Source: Propionibacteriaceae bacterium
Lineage (GTDB): Bacteria; Actinomycetota; Actinomycetes; Propionibacteriales; Propionibacteriaceae
DNA: 64,000 nt
Direction: 5' to 3'
NCBI GenBank assembly: GCA_016717345.1
Contig: JADKFR010000001.1
Coordinates: forward strand, 434,001 to 498,000
Shown here: positions 39,868-48,178 of the stretch, in pieces
Layout: every line of letters begins with the position of its first letter
How positions within the stretch are numbered: the first letter of the stretch is position 1
Program-made: the position numbers and the translations under genes
Notes under the pieces: model-generated
Seen by the model: the letters and a program-made list of their open reading frames with translations, nothing else
The model's database searches: none
What the model was told of the DNA's origin: nothing

Positions 39868-41226
39868 ATGGCAGATGACAGGGTCTCGCTGCTCCCGGCA
39901 GGGGTGGTGCTGGGTGAGGTGGCGCGTCTTTTGGACCGGATTGAGCCGGACCGGTCGGGGTTGGCTCCGCAGGCCCGGCTGGAGTGGGTGGCTGCGGCGC
40001 GTCGGGTCGCTGGCCGGGTGGAAGCGCTCGCGTGCCTGCTGCTGGCCGAAGCAGACGCGGTCGGAGCTTCGTTGACGGCCCGGGGCACTCCGATGTCGTC
40101 GTGGCTGGGGTTGGAACACCCTCTGTCGAAGCGGGAAGCCGCTGGTGCGTTGATCCGGGCCAGGGAACTCGGCCAGCATCCGGTGGTCGCGCACGCCGCC
40201 GCCCGGGGCACCCTGGGTATCGGGCAGGCGCGGGCGATCAGCCAGGTTCTGGGCCAGTTGGCGGTCCATCTCGGACCGGAGCAATGCGACCGGGCCGAAG
40301 CGGTCCTGCTGGGCTTGGCCGCCACCATGGACGCTGACCGGTTAGGCAGGGCGGCGGGGCGGGTGCTGGAAACCGTCGATCCGCAGCGGGCCAACGAACT
40401 CAACGAATGCCGGCTGCAGCAGCAGGCCGAAACCGCTCACCGGCAGCGCCGGTTGCGTTTCTTCGGCGATGCCGGCTCGGTCCGTTTCGACGGCTCGCTT
40501 CCTCGGGTGGACGCCGAGGCGTGGATGGCGTTGCTGGATGCCCACGCCGAATCCCAACGCCGTGCCGTCGTGGAGGCCAGGGACCCAGTGGCCGAGCCCG
40601 CCACTCCCGAACAGCGACGCGCGGATGCCTTGATCGGCATGATCGGCCACCACCACCTCACCAAGCAGGCACCCACCTCAGGCGGCGACCGGCCCCGCAT
40701 CCTGGTCCGGTTGGACTACCACCGGCTGGTCGGACAGGCCGCGGCCGCCGGCCTCATCAGCCTCGACGAGCCGCTGTCGGCCGGCGACCTCCGCAGGCTG
40801 TGTTGCGACGCCGGGCTGGTCCCCGCGGTGTTGGGGACCGCCAGCGAGGTCCTCGACGTCGGACGCGAACACCGCCTTGTCACCCCCGCGATCCGGACCG
40901 CGTTGACGCTACGGGACGGCGGCTGCGCGTTCCCGACCTGCCGCACCCGGCCCGCCGTGTGTGAAGCCCACCACATCCGGCCCTGGTGGGACGGGGGGCC
41001 GACGGCTCTGACGAACCTCGTGATGCTGTGCCACCACCACCACAGTCTGATCGAACCGGCCAAACACAGCACCCGAGACCAATGGGAAGTCCGTCTCGCC
41101 GCCGACGGCCACCCCGAATTCCTTCCCCCCGCCCGGCAGGACCCCCAACGACGACCCCAACGACAACCCCCACCCCACAACGGCCCCGAGCAATCCACCC
41201 AAACCCGACCACCCCCCGCAGCCTGA
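39868..41226 (+). CDS. DUF222 and HNH endonuclease domain protein (13E12 repeat family)
   Basis: The 452-residue product has an N-terminal helical DUF222 region (about 1-290; e.g. ISQVLGQLAVHLGPEQCDRA, RRLRFFGDAGSVRFDGSLPR) and a C-terminal HNH nuclease fold near 350-395: GGCAFPTCRTRPAVCEAHHI followed by NLVMLCHHHHSLIE, with CxxC-type zinc cysteines and the HH and H catalytic places kept. A proline-rich tail of about 35 residues follows. The family occurs in many copies in actinobacteria and is thought to be mobile or selfish; function is not established. ATG follows a weak GGGGG tract. No terminal repeats typical of transposons were found. Confidence 0.9.
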   Translation: MADDRVSLLPAGVVLGEVARLLDRIEPDRSGLAPQARLEWVAAARRVAGRVEALACLLLAEADAVGASLTARGTPMSSWLGLEHPLSKREAAGALIRARELGQHPVVAHAAARGTLGIGQARAISQVLGQLAVHLGPEQCDRAEAVLLGLAATMDADRLGRAAGRVLETVDPQRANELNECRLQQQAETAHRQRRLRFFGDAGSVRFDGSLPRVDAEAWMALLDAHAESQRRAVVEARDPVAEPATPEQRRADALIGMIGHHHLTKQAPTSGGDRPRILVRLDYHRLVGQAAAAGLISLDEPLSAGDLRRLCCDAGLVPAVLGTASEVLDVGREHRLVTPAIRTALTLRDGGCAFPTCRTRPAVCEAHHIRPWWDGGPTALTNLVMLCHHHHSLIEPAKHSTRDQWEVRLAADGHPEFLPPARQDPQRRPQRQPPPHNGPEQSTQTRPPPAA

Positions 41227-41380
41227 CGGGGAGGACGGCCTCGCCAGGGAAACGGATGAGCGGAGTCATCGCGCCCCGGCAACGTGCCACGCAGCCGAAG
41301 TGGTGCCTCGCAGCCGGAGGCCGCGGCGCGCCGGACCATCCGGTGGGGGTCGTCGCGCGGGAGCCTGCGGCCGGCCCGGC

Positions 41381-41524
41381 CACGTGAGCAGTGCAGACCG
41401 AAAGGCGGGCACCTGCGCCCCGCACGGCCACGTGAGCAGTGCAGACCGAAGAGCGGGCACCTGCGCCCGGCCCGGCCACGTGAGCAGTGCAGACCGAAGA
41501 GCGGGCGCCTGCGCCCGGCCCGGT
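41381..41524 (+). repeat. 48-bp direct tandem repeat, three copies
   Basis: Units start at 41381, 41429 and 41477, each beginning CACGTGAGCAGTGCAGACCG and continuing with a GCGGGCACCTGCGCCC-like segment. A truncated fourth copy (GGTGAGCGGTGC) follows. Copies differ at only a few positions. The unit length is a multiple of three but no gene spans it. Confidence 0.9.
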
Positions 41525-41628
41525 GAGCGGTGCGGGAGGCACCGATGACCATCGCCGACCCCTCGACGGGGGGAAAAGATGCAGACAACTCCGCCGAGGG
41601 CTGGACCGCTGCGCACCCAGCCAGACCA

Positions 41629-41718
41629 CCCGGGACCAGACCCACCGACGCGCGCCCAGCCAGACCACCCGGGACCAGACCCACCCCGGGACCAGACCCA
41701 CCCCGGGACCAGACCCAC
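41629..41718 (+). repeat. 17-bp repeat, four copies, within a 39-bp duplication
   Basis: CCCGGGACCAGACCCAC occurs at 41629, 41668, 41685 and 41702. The first two are part of a 39-bp duplicated unit that also includes GCCCAGCCAGACCA; the last three are a perfect 17-bp tandem. Confidence 0.9.
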
Positions 41719-41873
41719 CGACGCGCACCTTCAGGCCGGCTCGGCGATCTGACTCACGCGCTCCCCTCACCCCGAGGCGGGCACAGCGGACCATCGCAGC
41801 GGCTTGGAATGGGGGGCGCCAGCGGGTCGCCGTAGGGATTGAACAAGCTCACAGTGCCGGGCGATGTCCGGCG

Positions 41874-42164
41874 CTATCCACCGTCCGTTTCGTCGCTGGT
41901 GGAGTCAGCGACCCACAGGTAGCTGGCAAACGCCACGACCAGCAGGCCGAGCGTCCCTACCACCGGCCGGGCTGCCTGCGCCGCGGCGACCTGCTCCTCA
42001 TAGGTGTGGGTCTTGCCCGTGTTCGCGTTGACGCAGACCCCGCCCGGCTGCAGGACAGCGTCGTGACAGGTGATCTGGGGGTGGGCACCGAAGACCACCG
42101 CCCAGGCGATGCCCAGCAGCCCGAGTAGACCCAAGGCCAGATGGGCCCACCGGCGGCGGCTCAT
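41874..42164 (-). CDS. Small two-helix membrane protein
   Basis: 96-residue protein with two membrane helices (LALGLLGLLGIAWAVVFGAH and VVGTLGLLVVAFASYLWVAD) and a loop outside containing two cysteines (ITCHDAVLQPGGVCVNANTG) that could form a disulfide. It starts inside the gcvT stop (ATGA), so it is translated together with gcvT. Function unknown; a link to the glycine cleavage system is only by position. Confidence 0.72.
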   Translation of the reverse strand: MSRRRWAHLALGLLGLLGIAWAVVFGAHPQITCHDAVLQPGGVCVNANTGKTHTYEEQVAAAQAARPVVGTLGLLVVAFASYLWVADSTSDETDGG

Positions 42165-43258
42165 GCCTCGCGGACCGCCGGGGTGACGAATGGCGGCTTC
42201 ACGACGTCGAACTGCTCCACCCTGTCTCGGACGGCGACCCCGACCCGGCTACCCAGCGGGACGGATCGATCGATCAGGGCCAGTCCCACCCCGACCGCCA
42301 GGGTCGGCGAGAAGGTGCCGGACGTCACCCGTCCGACCTGGCGGCCGTCGTCGGCCAGCACCGACATCCCCGGGCGCGGGATCCCCCGGCCGACCGCCTT
42401 CAATCCTCGCAACAACACGGCAGCACCGGCCGCCCGCTCCGCACGGAGGGCTTCGGCGCCGATGAAGTCCGGTTTCGCCCAGCCGACGGCCCACGACAGG
42501 CCCGCCTGAACCGGGGTGATGCTCGGCGAAAGGTCCTGACCGTGCAGCGGGTAGCCCATTTCGGTGCGAAGGGTGTCCCGCGCGCCGAGGCCGCAGGGCA
42601 GCAGGTCGTACTCCGCCCCCGCCCGCAGCAACGAGTCCCACAGCACGCCAGCCCGTTCGATCGGTAGGACGAGTTCGTAGCCACGTTCGCCGGTGTAGCC
42701 CGTCCGGCAGACCGTGAGGTCGACACCCCCCCACCGTCCGGTCGCGAACGCCATGTAAGCCTGCGTCACGGGCATCTCCAGCGCGGCCAGCACCTCGTCG
42801 GAACTGGTTCCCTGCACGGCGATGACGGCGTGGTCGAGGTGCTCGTTTTCGATGTGGATGCCACTGGGCGCTGCCTGGGCGAGGACGGCCGCCACCGTGG
42901 CGGTGTTCGCCGCGTTGGGAATCAGCAGGACCTCGGAATCCGAGAACCGGTAAGCGATCATGTCGTCGACCACCCCGCCCGCGGGATTGCACAACACGGT
43001 GTACTGCGCCTGTCCGGGACCGATGCGGCCCAGGTCGTTACTGAGGCACCGGTTCAGGAAGTCGACTGCTCCCGGCCCGGTGACCCGGAGCTTGCCGAGG
43101 TGGCTGACGTCGAAGAGCCCGACGGCCGAGCGCACCCGTTTGTGCTCCGCGACGACACCTGAATACTGCAGGGGCATCGTCCACCCCCCGAACTCGGCGA
43201 ACTTCGCGCCGAGCGCCACGTGGCGATCGTGCAACGGCGAGCGCAGTGGTTCGCTCAT
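42161..43258 (-). CDS. gcvT: Glycine cleavage system T protein (aminomethyltransferase)
   Basis: Transfers the methylene group from the H-protein-bound intermediate to THF and releases ammonia. The 365-residue product has SPLHDRHVALGAKFAEFGGW, VGLFDVSHLGKLRVTGPGAV, VCRTGYTGERGYELVLPIER, LGARDTLRTEMGYPLHGQDL and a C-terminal beta-barrel SPTLAVGVGLALID. GGGAGG site before the ATG. gcvH and gcvP are not in the window; lipB and lipA, which lipoylate GcvH, lie 7 kb away. Position matches Rv2211c. Confidence 0.95.
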   Translation of the reverse strand: MSEPLRSPLHDRHVALGAKFAEFGGWTMPLQYSGVVAEHKRVRSAVGLFDVSHLGKLRVTGPGAVDFLNRCLSNDLGRIGPGQAQYTVLCNPAGGVVDDMIAYRFSDSEVLLIPNAANTATVAAVLAQAAPSGIHIENEHLDHAVIAVQGTSSDEVLAALEMPVTQAYMAFATGRWGGVDLTVCRTGYTGERGYELVLPIERAGVLWDSLLRAGAEYDLLPCGLGARDTLRTEMGYPLHGQDLSPSITPVQAGLSWAVGWAKPDFIGAEALRAERAAGAAVLLRGLKAVGRGIPRPGMSVLADDGRQVGRVTSGTFSPTLAVGVGLALIDRSVPLGSRVGVAVRDRVEQFDVVKPPFVTPAVREA

Positions 43259-43295
43259 GTCGTACCTCCCAGCCGGGTCGGTGGTGAAGAAAGGG

Positions 43296-44435
43296 CTACA
43301 GCGAAGCGCGGATCACCGCTTCGAGCCGCTCCACGGGCAGCCTAACCGGATTCCCCTTCGTGCTGGACGCCTGACTGGCAGCCAGGGCGATCCCGGGCAC
43401 CTGGTCCTCCCGCAATCCGAGCGAGGCCAATCCCTTGATCCCCATCAACTGGGCGGTTTCGGCGAACCAGGCCAGCCCCGCCTCGGCAGTGGCCTCACCG
43501 GTGAGCAGTTCGCCGACCTCCGCGTAGCGGCGCAACGCGGGATGGTCGGGATCCTGGTCGGTCAAGGCCGCCACGTTCGCCCTCGAGACCGCCACCATCA
43601 CAGCCGCGGTGATCGCCCCGTGGGGCGCTCCCAACAACCCGCCGAGCGGGCCGGCGAGGCCGTGCGCGGCGCCGAGCTTGCTGTTCGCCAGCGCCAACCC
43701 ACTCAACAGCGAACACAGGCTGACGTCGGTGCGGGCGTCGAGGTCGGAGCCGTCGGCCCAGGCCCGGCGCAGGCCGGAGCCCGCCCGCCGGATGCCTTCA
43801 CGAGCGAAGCCATCCGTCAACGGGGTGGCGAAGCCGGACACGAAGGGCTCAATGCATTGCACCAGCGCGTCCAGCCCGGCGTGAGCCGTGACGTCAGGAG
43901 GGCAACCCACCGTGAGTTCAGGATCGACCAGTGCCACCGTCGGCAACATCGACGCGGAGCGAAGGCTCACCTTGACCTGATGCTCAAGGGAGGAAACGAC
44001 GGCGTTGGCCGTGACCTCAGACCCCGTTCCGGACGTCGTCGGGACGGCCACGCACGGCAACGACCGCACCGTGAGCGGGTGGCCCCCACCGATGACTTCG
44101 GCGTAGTCCAACGGGTCGCCCCCGTTGGTGACCAAGGCGGCGATCGCCTTCGCCGCGTCCAGAACCGCCCCTCCGCCCAGGCCGACGACGACGTCCGCGC
44201 CCAGCTTCCTGGCGGCCGCCGCACCGGCTCTCACGACATCGAAGCTGGGCTCCCCCGACACCGCGAATCTGGACGCGCCCGGCAGCCCGTCGAGCAATCC
44301 CGCAAAGCGGTCCGGGTTCGAGCCGGTACAGATGAAGGGACGCGCCCCGAGTTCGGCCACGGTGGGAACGAGGTGGGCGGCAGCGCCGGCGCCGAAGCTG
44401 ATCCGACCGGCAGTGGCGAAGGTGAAGGTCAACAC
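43296..44435 (-). CDS. Iron-containing alcohol dehydrogenase family protein
   Basis: NAD(P)-dependent dehydrogenase of the type III group, near maleylacetate reductases and 1,3-propanediol-type enzymes. The 379-residue product has VVGLGGGAVLDAAKAIAALV (nucleotide loop), PCVAVPTTSGTGSEVTANAV, DPELTVGCPPDVTAHAGLDA with the metal aspartate, EPFVSGFATP and the histidines of KLGAAHGLAGPLGGLLGAPH. The GTG start has a weak CAGACT box 7 nt upstream. It precedes gcvT by 37 bp and may be co-transcribed. Substrate unknown. Confidence 0.88.
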   Translation of the reverse strand: MLTFTFATAGRISFGAGAAAHLVPTVAELGARPFICTGSNPDRFAGLLDGLPGASRFAVSGEPSFDVVRAGAAAARKLGADVVVGLGGGAVLDAAKAIAALVTNGGDPLDYAEVIGGGHPLTVRSLPCVAVPTTSGTGSEVTANAVVSSLEHQVKVSLRSASMLPTVALVDPELTVGCPPDVTAHAGLDALVQCIEPFVSGFATPLTDGFAREGIRRAGSGLRRAWADGSDLDARTDVSLCSLLSGLALANSKLGAAHGLAGPLGGLLGAPHGAITAAVMVAVSRANVAALTDQDPDHPALRRYAEVGELLTGEATAEAGLAWFAETAQLMGIKGLASLGLREDQVPGIALAASQASSTKGNPVRLPVERLEAVIRASL

Positions 44436-44526
44436 AGTGGCCAGTCTGCCCGATCGGATCCTGGCGTCACAGGGGGTTGACGACCAGCATCGACGGTCCG
44501 GACGTCCTCGGCCTCCGATTGGGCAC

Positions 44527-44532
44527 TAGCCT
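44527..44532 (+). promoter_or_regulatory. -10 box before the pepA mini-ORF
   Basis: TAGCCT, 7 nt before GTG 44540. If it works as the other boxes do, transcription begins at the GTG of a 7-codon reading frame. Confidence 0.5.
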
Positions 44533-44539
44533 TAGCAGG

Positions 44540-44563
44540 GTGGCGACGCTGCCGGTCGCCTGA
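44540..44563 (+). CDS. Possible leaderless 7-codon upstream ORF of pepA
   Basis: GTG-GCG-ACG-CTG-CCG-GTC-GCC-TGA at leaderless distance from a -10 box. Its stop overlaps the ATG at 44563 (TGATG), one of two pepA start candidates. Peptide would be MATLPVA. It may couple or regulate pepA translation; there is no direct evidence that it is translated. Confidence 0.35.
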   Translation: MATLPVA

Positions 44564-44580
44564 TGTCGAAAGGACCGTTC

Positions 44581-46077
44581 GTGCCCACTCTCGTCCTGCC
44601 CTCCGTCGCTGTGGTCCCCTCCGTGGCCAAGGACACCGACGTGCTTGTCGTAGGGCTGGCCAAGGCCTCCGGCAATGACGTCGCAGTGGGCGTCCCCGAC
44701 GACGTGGCCGCCTGGTTCGTCAAGTCGGTCGGCCGTGAACTCGCCGAGGTGGCCGGCGATCTCGGCGCCTCGTCGAAGACCGCCACCACTGCCCTGCTGC
44801 CCGGCCCCAAAGGCCTTCGACTGATCGTTGTCGGGCTCGGCGACATCGACGTGACGCCCGAGCAGGTGCGCCGGGCCACTGGCGCCGCCCTGCGTGCCGC
44901 CGCTGGACTCGTCGGTGACCGCCCCCTGGTGGTGGCGATCAGCCTGGACACGATCGAGCCGCAGGTCATCAAGGGCGCGGTCGAGGGGGCGCTCTTGGGC
45001 GCCTACACTTTCCGGCCGGCAGGCAAGGGGAAACCCGGGATCGCCGGCGTGATGATCGTGACCACCAACAAGCGGCCGGAGGCCAAACAGGCCGTCGAGT
45101 TGGGCGTCGGCACGGCCACAGCGGTTTGCCAGGCACGCACCTGGGTCAACACCTCGCCGCACCTGCTGTACCCCGAGTCGTTCGCCGACGACATCCGGAG
45201 CGCTGCCCGATCGAAGAGCCTCGCCGTTGAGGTGTGGGACGACAAAGCCCTGGAACGCGACGGCTTCGGCGGGTTGCTGGCAGTGGGCGGCGGGTCCTCG
45301 CGCAAACCGCGGTTGGTCAAGGTCAGTTACGCCCCTCGGGGCGCCAAGTTCCACCTCGCGCTGGTGGGAAAGGGCATCACGTTCGACTCGGGCGGGCTGA
45401 ACATCAAGACCGCCGAAGGCATGTACACGATGAAGTCGGACATGGCGGGAGCCGCCTCGGTGGTGGGTGCCATCAGCGCGATCGCCGAAGCCGGCATTCG
45501 GATCCGGGTGACCGCTTACGCTGCGCTGGCCGAGAACCTGCCCTCGGGGACGGCCTACCGGCCCTCGGATGTCCTCACGATCTACGGCGGGACGACGGTC
45601 GAGAATGGCAACTCCGACGCCGAAGGTCGGCTGGTGCTGGCCGATGCCCTGGTCAAGGCCAGCGAAGAGGGCCCTGACCTCATCATCGATGTGGCGACCC
45701 TCACCGGTGCCTGCGTGATCGCCCTCGGAGACCGGGTCGCCGGGTTGATGGCCCGCGACGACCAGACTGCCGACCTGATCCTGGACGCCGCGGAGGCGGC
45801 TGGCGAACTGTTCTGGCAACTACCGCTTCCCGAGGAGGCGCGCGGCAAGCTCGATTCCCGGGTGGCCGACCTCAAGTCGACCGGCGATCGCGCCGGTGGC
45901 GCCCTGACAGCCGCTGCGTTCCTCTCCGAATTCGTACCCCCGGCGTTGTCGTGGGCGCACCTGGACATCGCCGGCCCGGCCTTCAACAGCCACGAGCCGT
46001 ACGACTACACCCCCGCCGGTGGGACGGGGATGTCCGTGCGGACCCTCGTGGCACTGGCCCATGCGCTGGCGAACTGA
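44581..46077 (+). CDS. pepA: Leucyl aminopeptidase (M17 family)
   Basis: Cytoplasmic di-zinc aminopeptidase that removes N-terminal residues. The 498-residue product has an N-terminal domain (TLVLPSVAVVPSVAKDTDVL) and a catalytic domain with KGITFDSGGLNIKTAEGMYT (zinc lysine and aspartate), MKSDMAGAASVVG, and the signature ENGNSDAEGRLVLADAL. In most members this reads NTDAEGR, so Thr to Ser is a mild change. GTG 44581 is chosen because AAAGGA lies 6 nt upstream; ATG 44563 adds six codons. Equivalent to pepB of M. tuberculosis by position. Confidence 0.94.
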   Translation: MPTLVLPSVAVVPSVAKDTDVLVVGLAKASGNDVAVGVPDDVAAWFVKSVGRELAEVAGDLGASSKTATTALLPGPKGLRLIVVGLGDIDVTPEQVRRATGAALRAAAGLVGDRPLVVAISLDTIEPQVIKGAVEGALLGAYTFRPAGKGKPGIAGVMIVTTNKRPEAKQAVELGVGTATAVCQARTWVNTSPHLLYPESFADDIRSAARSKSLAVEVWDDKALERDGFGGLLAVGGGSSRKPRLVKVSYAPRGAKFHLALVGKGITFDSGGLNIKTAEGMYTMKSDMAGAASVVGAISAIAEAGIRIRVTAYAALAENLPSGTAYRPSDVLTIYGGTTVENGNSDAEGRLVLADALVKASEEGPDLIIDVATLTGACVIALGDRVAGLMARDDQTADLILDAAEAAGELFWQLPLPEEARGKLDSRVADLKSTGDRAGGALTAAAFLSEFVPPALSWAHLDIAGPAFNSHEPYDYTPAGGTGMSVRTLVALAHALAN

Positions 46078-46087
46078 CGGGCTGTCG

Positions 46088-47668
46088 ATGGACATCGTGG
46101 TAACTGATCTCGTCGTCGTCGGAGCCGGCGCTTCCGGGCTGTTGGCGGCCGTCGCCGCCCGTCGGCTGGGACACGAGGTGCTCGTCGTGGAGGCGAGCGA
46201 ACTGGCCGGCGGCACCACCGCCCTCAGCGATGGGCGGCTCTGGCTGCCCGGCAACCACCTGATGGCCAAGCTGGGAACCAAGGACTCCGCCGAGGAGGCG
46301 GCGGCGTACCTGGAGGCGGTCCTGGGCGCTGAGACCACGGCCTCGCCCGCTGAGCGCCGGGCGGCCTTCCTGGAGACCGCGCCCAAGGTCGGACGGTGGC
46401 TCACGTCGTCCAAGCTGTCGCTGTTCGCCACGAAGGGCGTGCCGGATCACCACGGCGAAGCTCCCGGCGCCAAGCAGCAGGGACGCGTCGTCCAGAGCCA
46501 CCCGGTGGACCTGCGGATGCTGGGGGACTGGGAGGATTCCCTGCGCGGCCCGGTGGAAGCGCCGGACCTCGCCGCCCGCCTGGCAGCCCGTCTCCTCCCC
46601 CGCCACGGGAGCCGTGGCACGGGTGAGGCCCTGGGTGCGGAGTTGCTGCACCGAGCGGCCGCCAACGGGGTGGAGATCTGGCTGCGAGCCCGGGTGGTCG
46701 AGTTGCTGTCCGGTACTGGTGGGGTCGAGGGCGTGGTCGTCCGCCGTGCGATTGAGGACTCGGAGGCCACGAATGACGTCAGGGTCGTGGCCCGTCGCGG
46801 CGTCCTGCTGGCAAGCGGTGGCTTCGAGGCGAACCAGGCGATGCGCGAGGAGTACCTCCCGCTCCCCACGGACGCGTCCTGGTCGGCCTCGGGGATCGTC
46901 AACGATGGTTCGGTCCTCGCCCTGGCAACGGCTCTCGGCGCCGCGACGGCTGGCATGGACGATGCCTGGTGGGTCCCGGTGCTCATCGCGGACTCCCAAG
47001 CTCACCGGATCGACCGGGCGCGCTCGAACCCGCATGGCCTGATCGTCGACCAGGCGGGCGACCGGTTCTTCAACGAAGCAGCGCCAGGAGTCATCGCCGG
47101 GCGCCAACTGTATGAACGCAGCCGCGGGGTGCGCGCCATCCCCTCCTACCTGATCGTGGACAATCACCACCGCCAACAGAACTCCTTGGGTCCGTGGCCG
47201 GCCGGGACGACCCCGAAGCGCGCCATCGAGACCGGTGACATCGTGAAGGCGAGCACCCTGAACGACCTCGCCCAGGAATTGGGGATCGACCGCGCCGGAC
47301 TGCTGGGAACCGTCGTTCGCTTCAACAACTTCGCCAGCAAAGGCCGCGATCTGGACTTCCGGCGGGGCGAGGCGACTTCCGCGCCCAAGCAGTCGGGGCG
47401 CCGGAACGTCTCCCTCGGGAAGCTGGCCAAGCCACCGTTCTGGGCGGTTCGGGTCTACCCCGGGGATGAAGGGACCAAGGGGGGCGTGGTGATCGACGCG
47501 AACTCCCGGGTTCTGGATGGGCAAGGCGCTGTGATCCCCGGCCTCTACGCCTGCGGTGGGGCCGCTGCCTCAATGATGGGACGGACCTCGCCGGGCCCGG
47601 GAGCCGCCTTGGCCGCCGCGTTCGTCGAGGCGTTCCTGGCGGTCACGAAACTCGATCCGGCCCCCTGA
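46088..47668 (+). CDS. FAD-dependent oxidoreductase (3-ketosteroid dehydrogenase/fumarate reductase-like)
   Basis: Flavoprotein of the fumarate reductase/KstD superfamily. The 526-residue product starts with the FAD fold DLVVVGAGASGLLAAVAARR and VVEASELAGGTTALSDGRLW, has GVLLASGGFEANQAMREEYL, ANPHGL-like SNPHGLIVDQAGDRFFNEAA and the C-terminal flavin motif GLYACGGAAASMMGRTSPGP followed by GAALAAAFVEAF. Substrate is not predictable; 3-ketosteroid delta-1-dehydrogenases share the fold. Start ATG 46088 lies 10 bp after pepA. Where mycobacteria have ephD this gene is found, so it may be a lineage-specific insertion. Confidence 0.82.
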   Translation: MDIVVTDLVVVGAGASGLLAAVAARRLGHEVLVVEASELAGGTTALSDGRLWLPGNHLMAKLGTKDSAEEAAAYLEAVLGAETTASPAERRAAFLETAPKVGRWLTSSKLSLFATKGVPDHHGEAPGAKQQGRVVQSHPVDLRMLGDWEDSLRGPVEAPDLAARLAARLLPRHGSRGTGEALGAELLHRAAANGVEIWLRARVVELLSGTGGVEGVVVRRAIEDSEATNDVRVVARRGVLLASGGFEANQAMREEYLPLPTDASWSASGIVNDGSVLALATALGAATAGMDDAWWVPVLIADSQAHRIDRARSNPHGLIVDQAGDRFFNEAAPGVIAGRQLYERSRGVRAIPSYLIVDNHHRQQNSLGPWPAGTTPKRAIETGDIVKASTLNDLAQELGIDRAGLLGTVVRFNNFASKGRDLDFRRGEATSAPKQSGRRNVSLGKLAKPPFWAVRVYPGDEGTKGGVVIDANSRVLDGQGAVIPGLYACGGAAASMMGRTSPGPGAALAAAFVEAFLAVTKLDPAP

Positions 47669-47683
47669 GGCGACGGCGCCGGA

Positions 47684-48013
47684 TCAGGGTCGCTTGCGCG
47701 CGGCGCGCTGGCGGGCGTTGTAGTCGCGCATCCGCTGCGGGTAGCCGACAACACCGGCGTCGTAGCTGGGGAGACCGTGATCACTGGCGAAACGGCGGCC
47801 CCAGGCTGCGGATTCGACGCTCCGTCGCGTCCACTCCCCATCGTGAGCGATCAACAGCAAGGTGGCGCGCGCCATGGTCGTCGGAAGTTCGACGAAGGCT
47901 TCCACCCCGCGCCGCGTTCTCAGGAAGTCCTCCAGATGCGCCAGGGTCGCGGCATCGACCTCGCCGGTGCGCGGCGACGCGGAGCCTCGCTTGCGCCTGG
48001 AGAACCAACTCAC
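47684..48013 (-). CDS. Small conserved hypothetical protein
   Basis: 109-residue basic protein starting VSWFSRRKRGSASPRTGEVD, with a helical region TLAHLEDFLRTRRGVEAFVE, a strand TTMARATLLLIAHDGEWTRR and a C-terminus PQRMRDYNARQRAARKRP. Actinobacterial genomes have a similar gene near sucB and lipB, from memory, where some are labelled oxidoreductase without basis. GTG 48013 is chosen because a GATAAT box lies 7 nt upstream; ATG 48022 would overlap that box. Convergent with the flavoprotein gene. Confidence 0.65.
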   Translation of the reverse strand: MSWFSRRKRGSASPRTGEVDAATLAHLEDFLRTRRGVEAFVELPTTMARATLLLIAHDGEWTRRSVESAAWGRRFASDHGLPSYDAGVVGYPQRMRDYNARQRAARKRP

Positions 48014-48020
48014 GCGCTCC

Positions 48021-48026
48021 ATTATC
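48021..48026 (-). promoter_or_regulatory. Leaderless -10 box of the 109-residue gene
   Basis: GATAAT on the minus strand, 7 nt before GTG 48013. Confidence 0.5.
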
Positions 48027-48130
48027 GCCCACAACACCAGTTCCACCCCGACGGCCCGTGGCCTGCGGACTCCGCCGGTCTCACTGGCGGCCCATCGGCT
48101 GCGCCGGGCGCGCGTCGCGCATGCGCGGGC

Positions 48131-48136
48131 TAGTCT
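48131..48136 (+). promoter_or_regulatory. -10 box of sucB
   Basis: TAGTCT, giving a leader of about 36 nt with AAAGGAG 8 nt before ATG 48179. It probably drives sucB-lipB. Confidence 0.55.
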
Positions 48137-48178
48137 GATCCGGAGAGAACACAGTTGTCGCCCAAAGGAGCCTGCGCC

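Larger units (their letters stand above)
41227..41873 (+). other. Non-coding region with two tandem-repeat blocks
   Basis: About 650 bp between the DUF222-HNH stop and the minus-strand small membrane protein gene. It holds three copies of a 48-bp unit (41381-41524) and four copies of a 17-bp unit (41629-41718). Open frames across it are low-complexity Arg/Pro/Thr-rich by-products of the repeats and have no ribosome sites. Confidence 0.75.

Noticed and set aside
39868..41226. DUF222-HNH gene as a complete insertion sequence
   Set aside because: No terminal inverted repeats, target duplications or transposase were found around it.
41381..41718. CRISPR array
   Set aside because: Repeats are directly adjacent with no unique spacers, and no cas genes are present.
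41284..41835. Short Arg/Pro-rich open frames in the repeat region
   Set aside because: They derive from the repeats in all frames and lack ribosome sites or conserved sequence.
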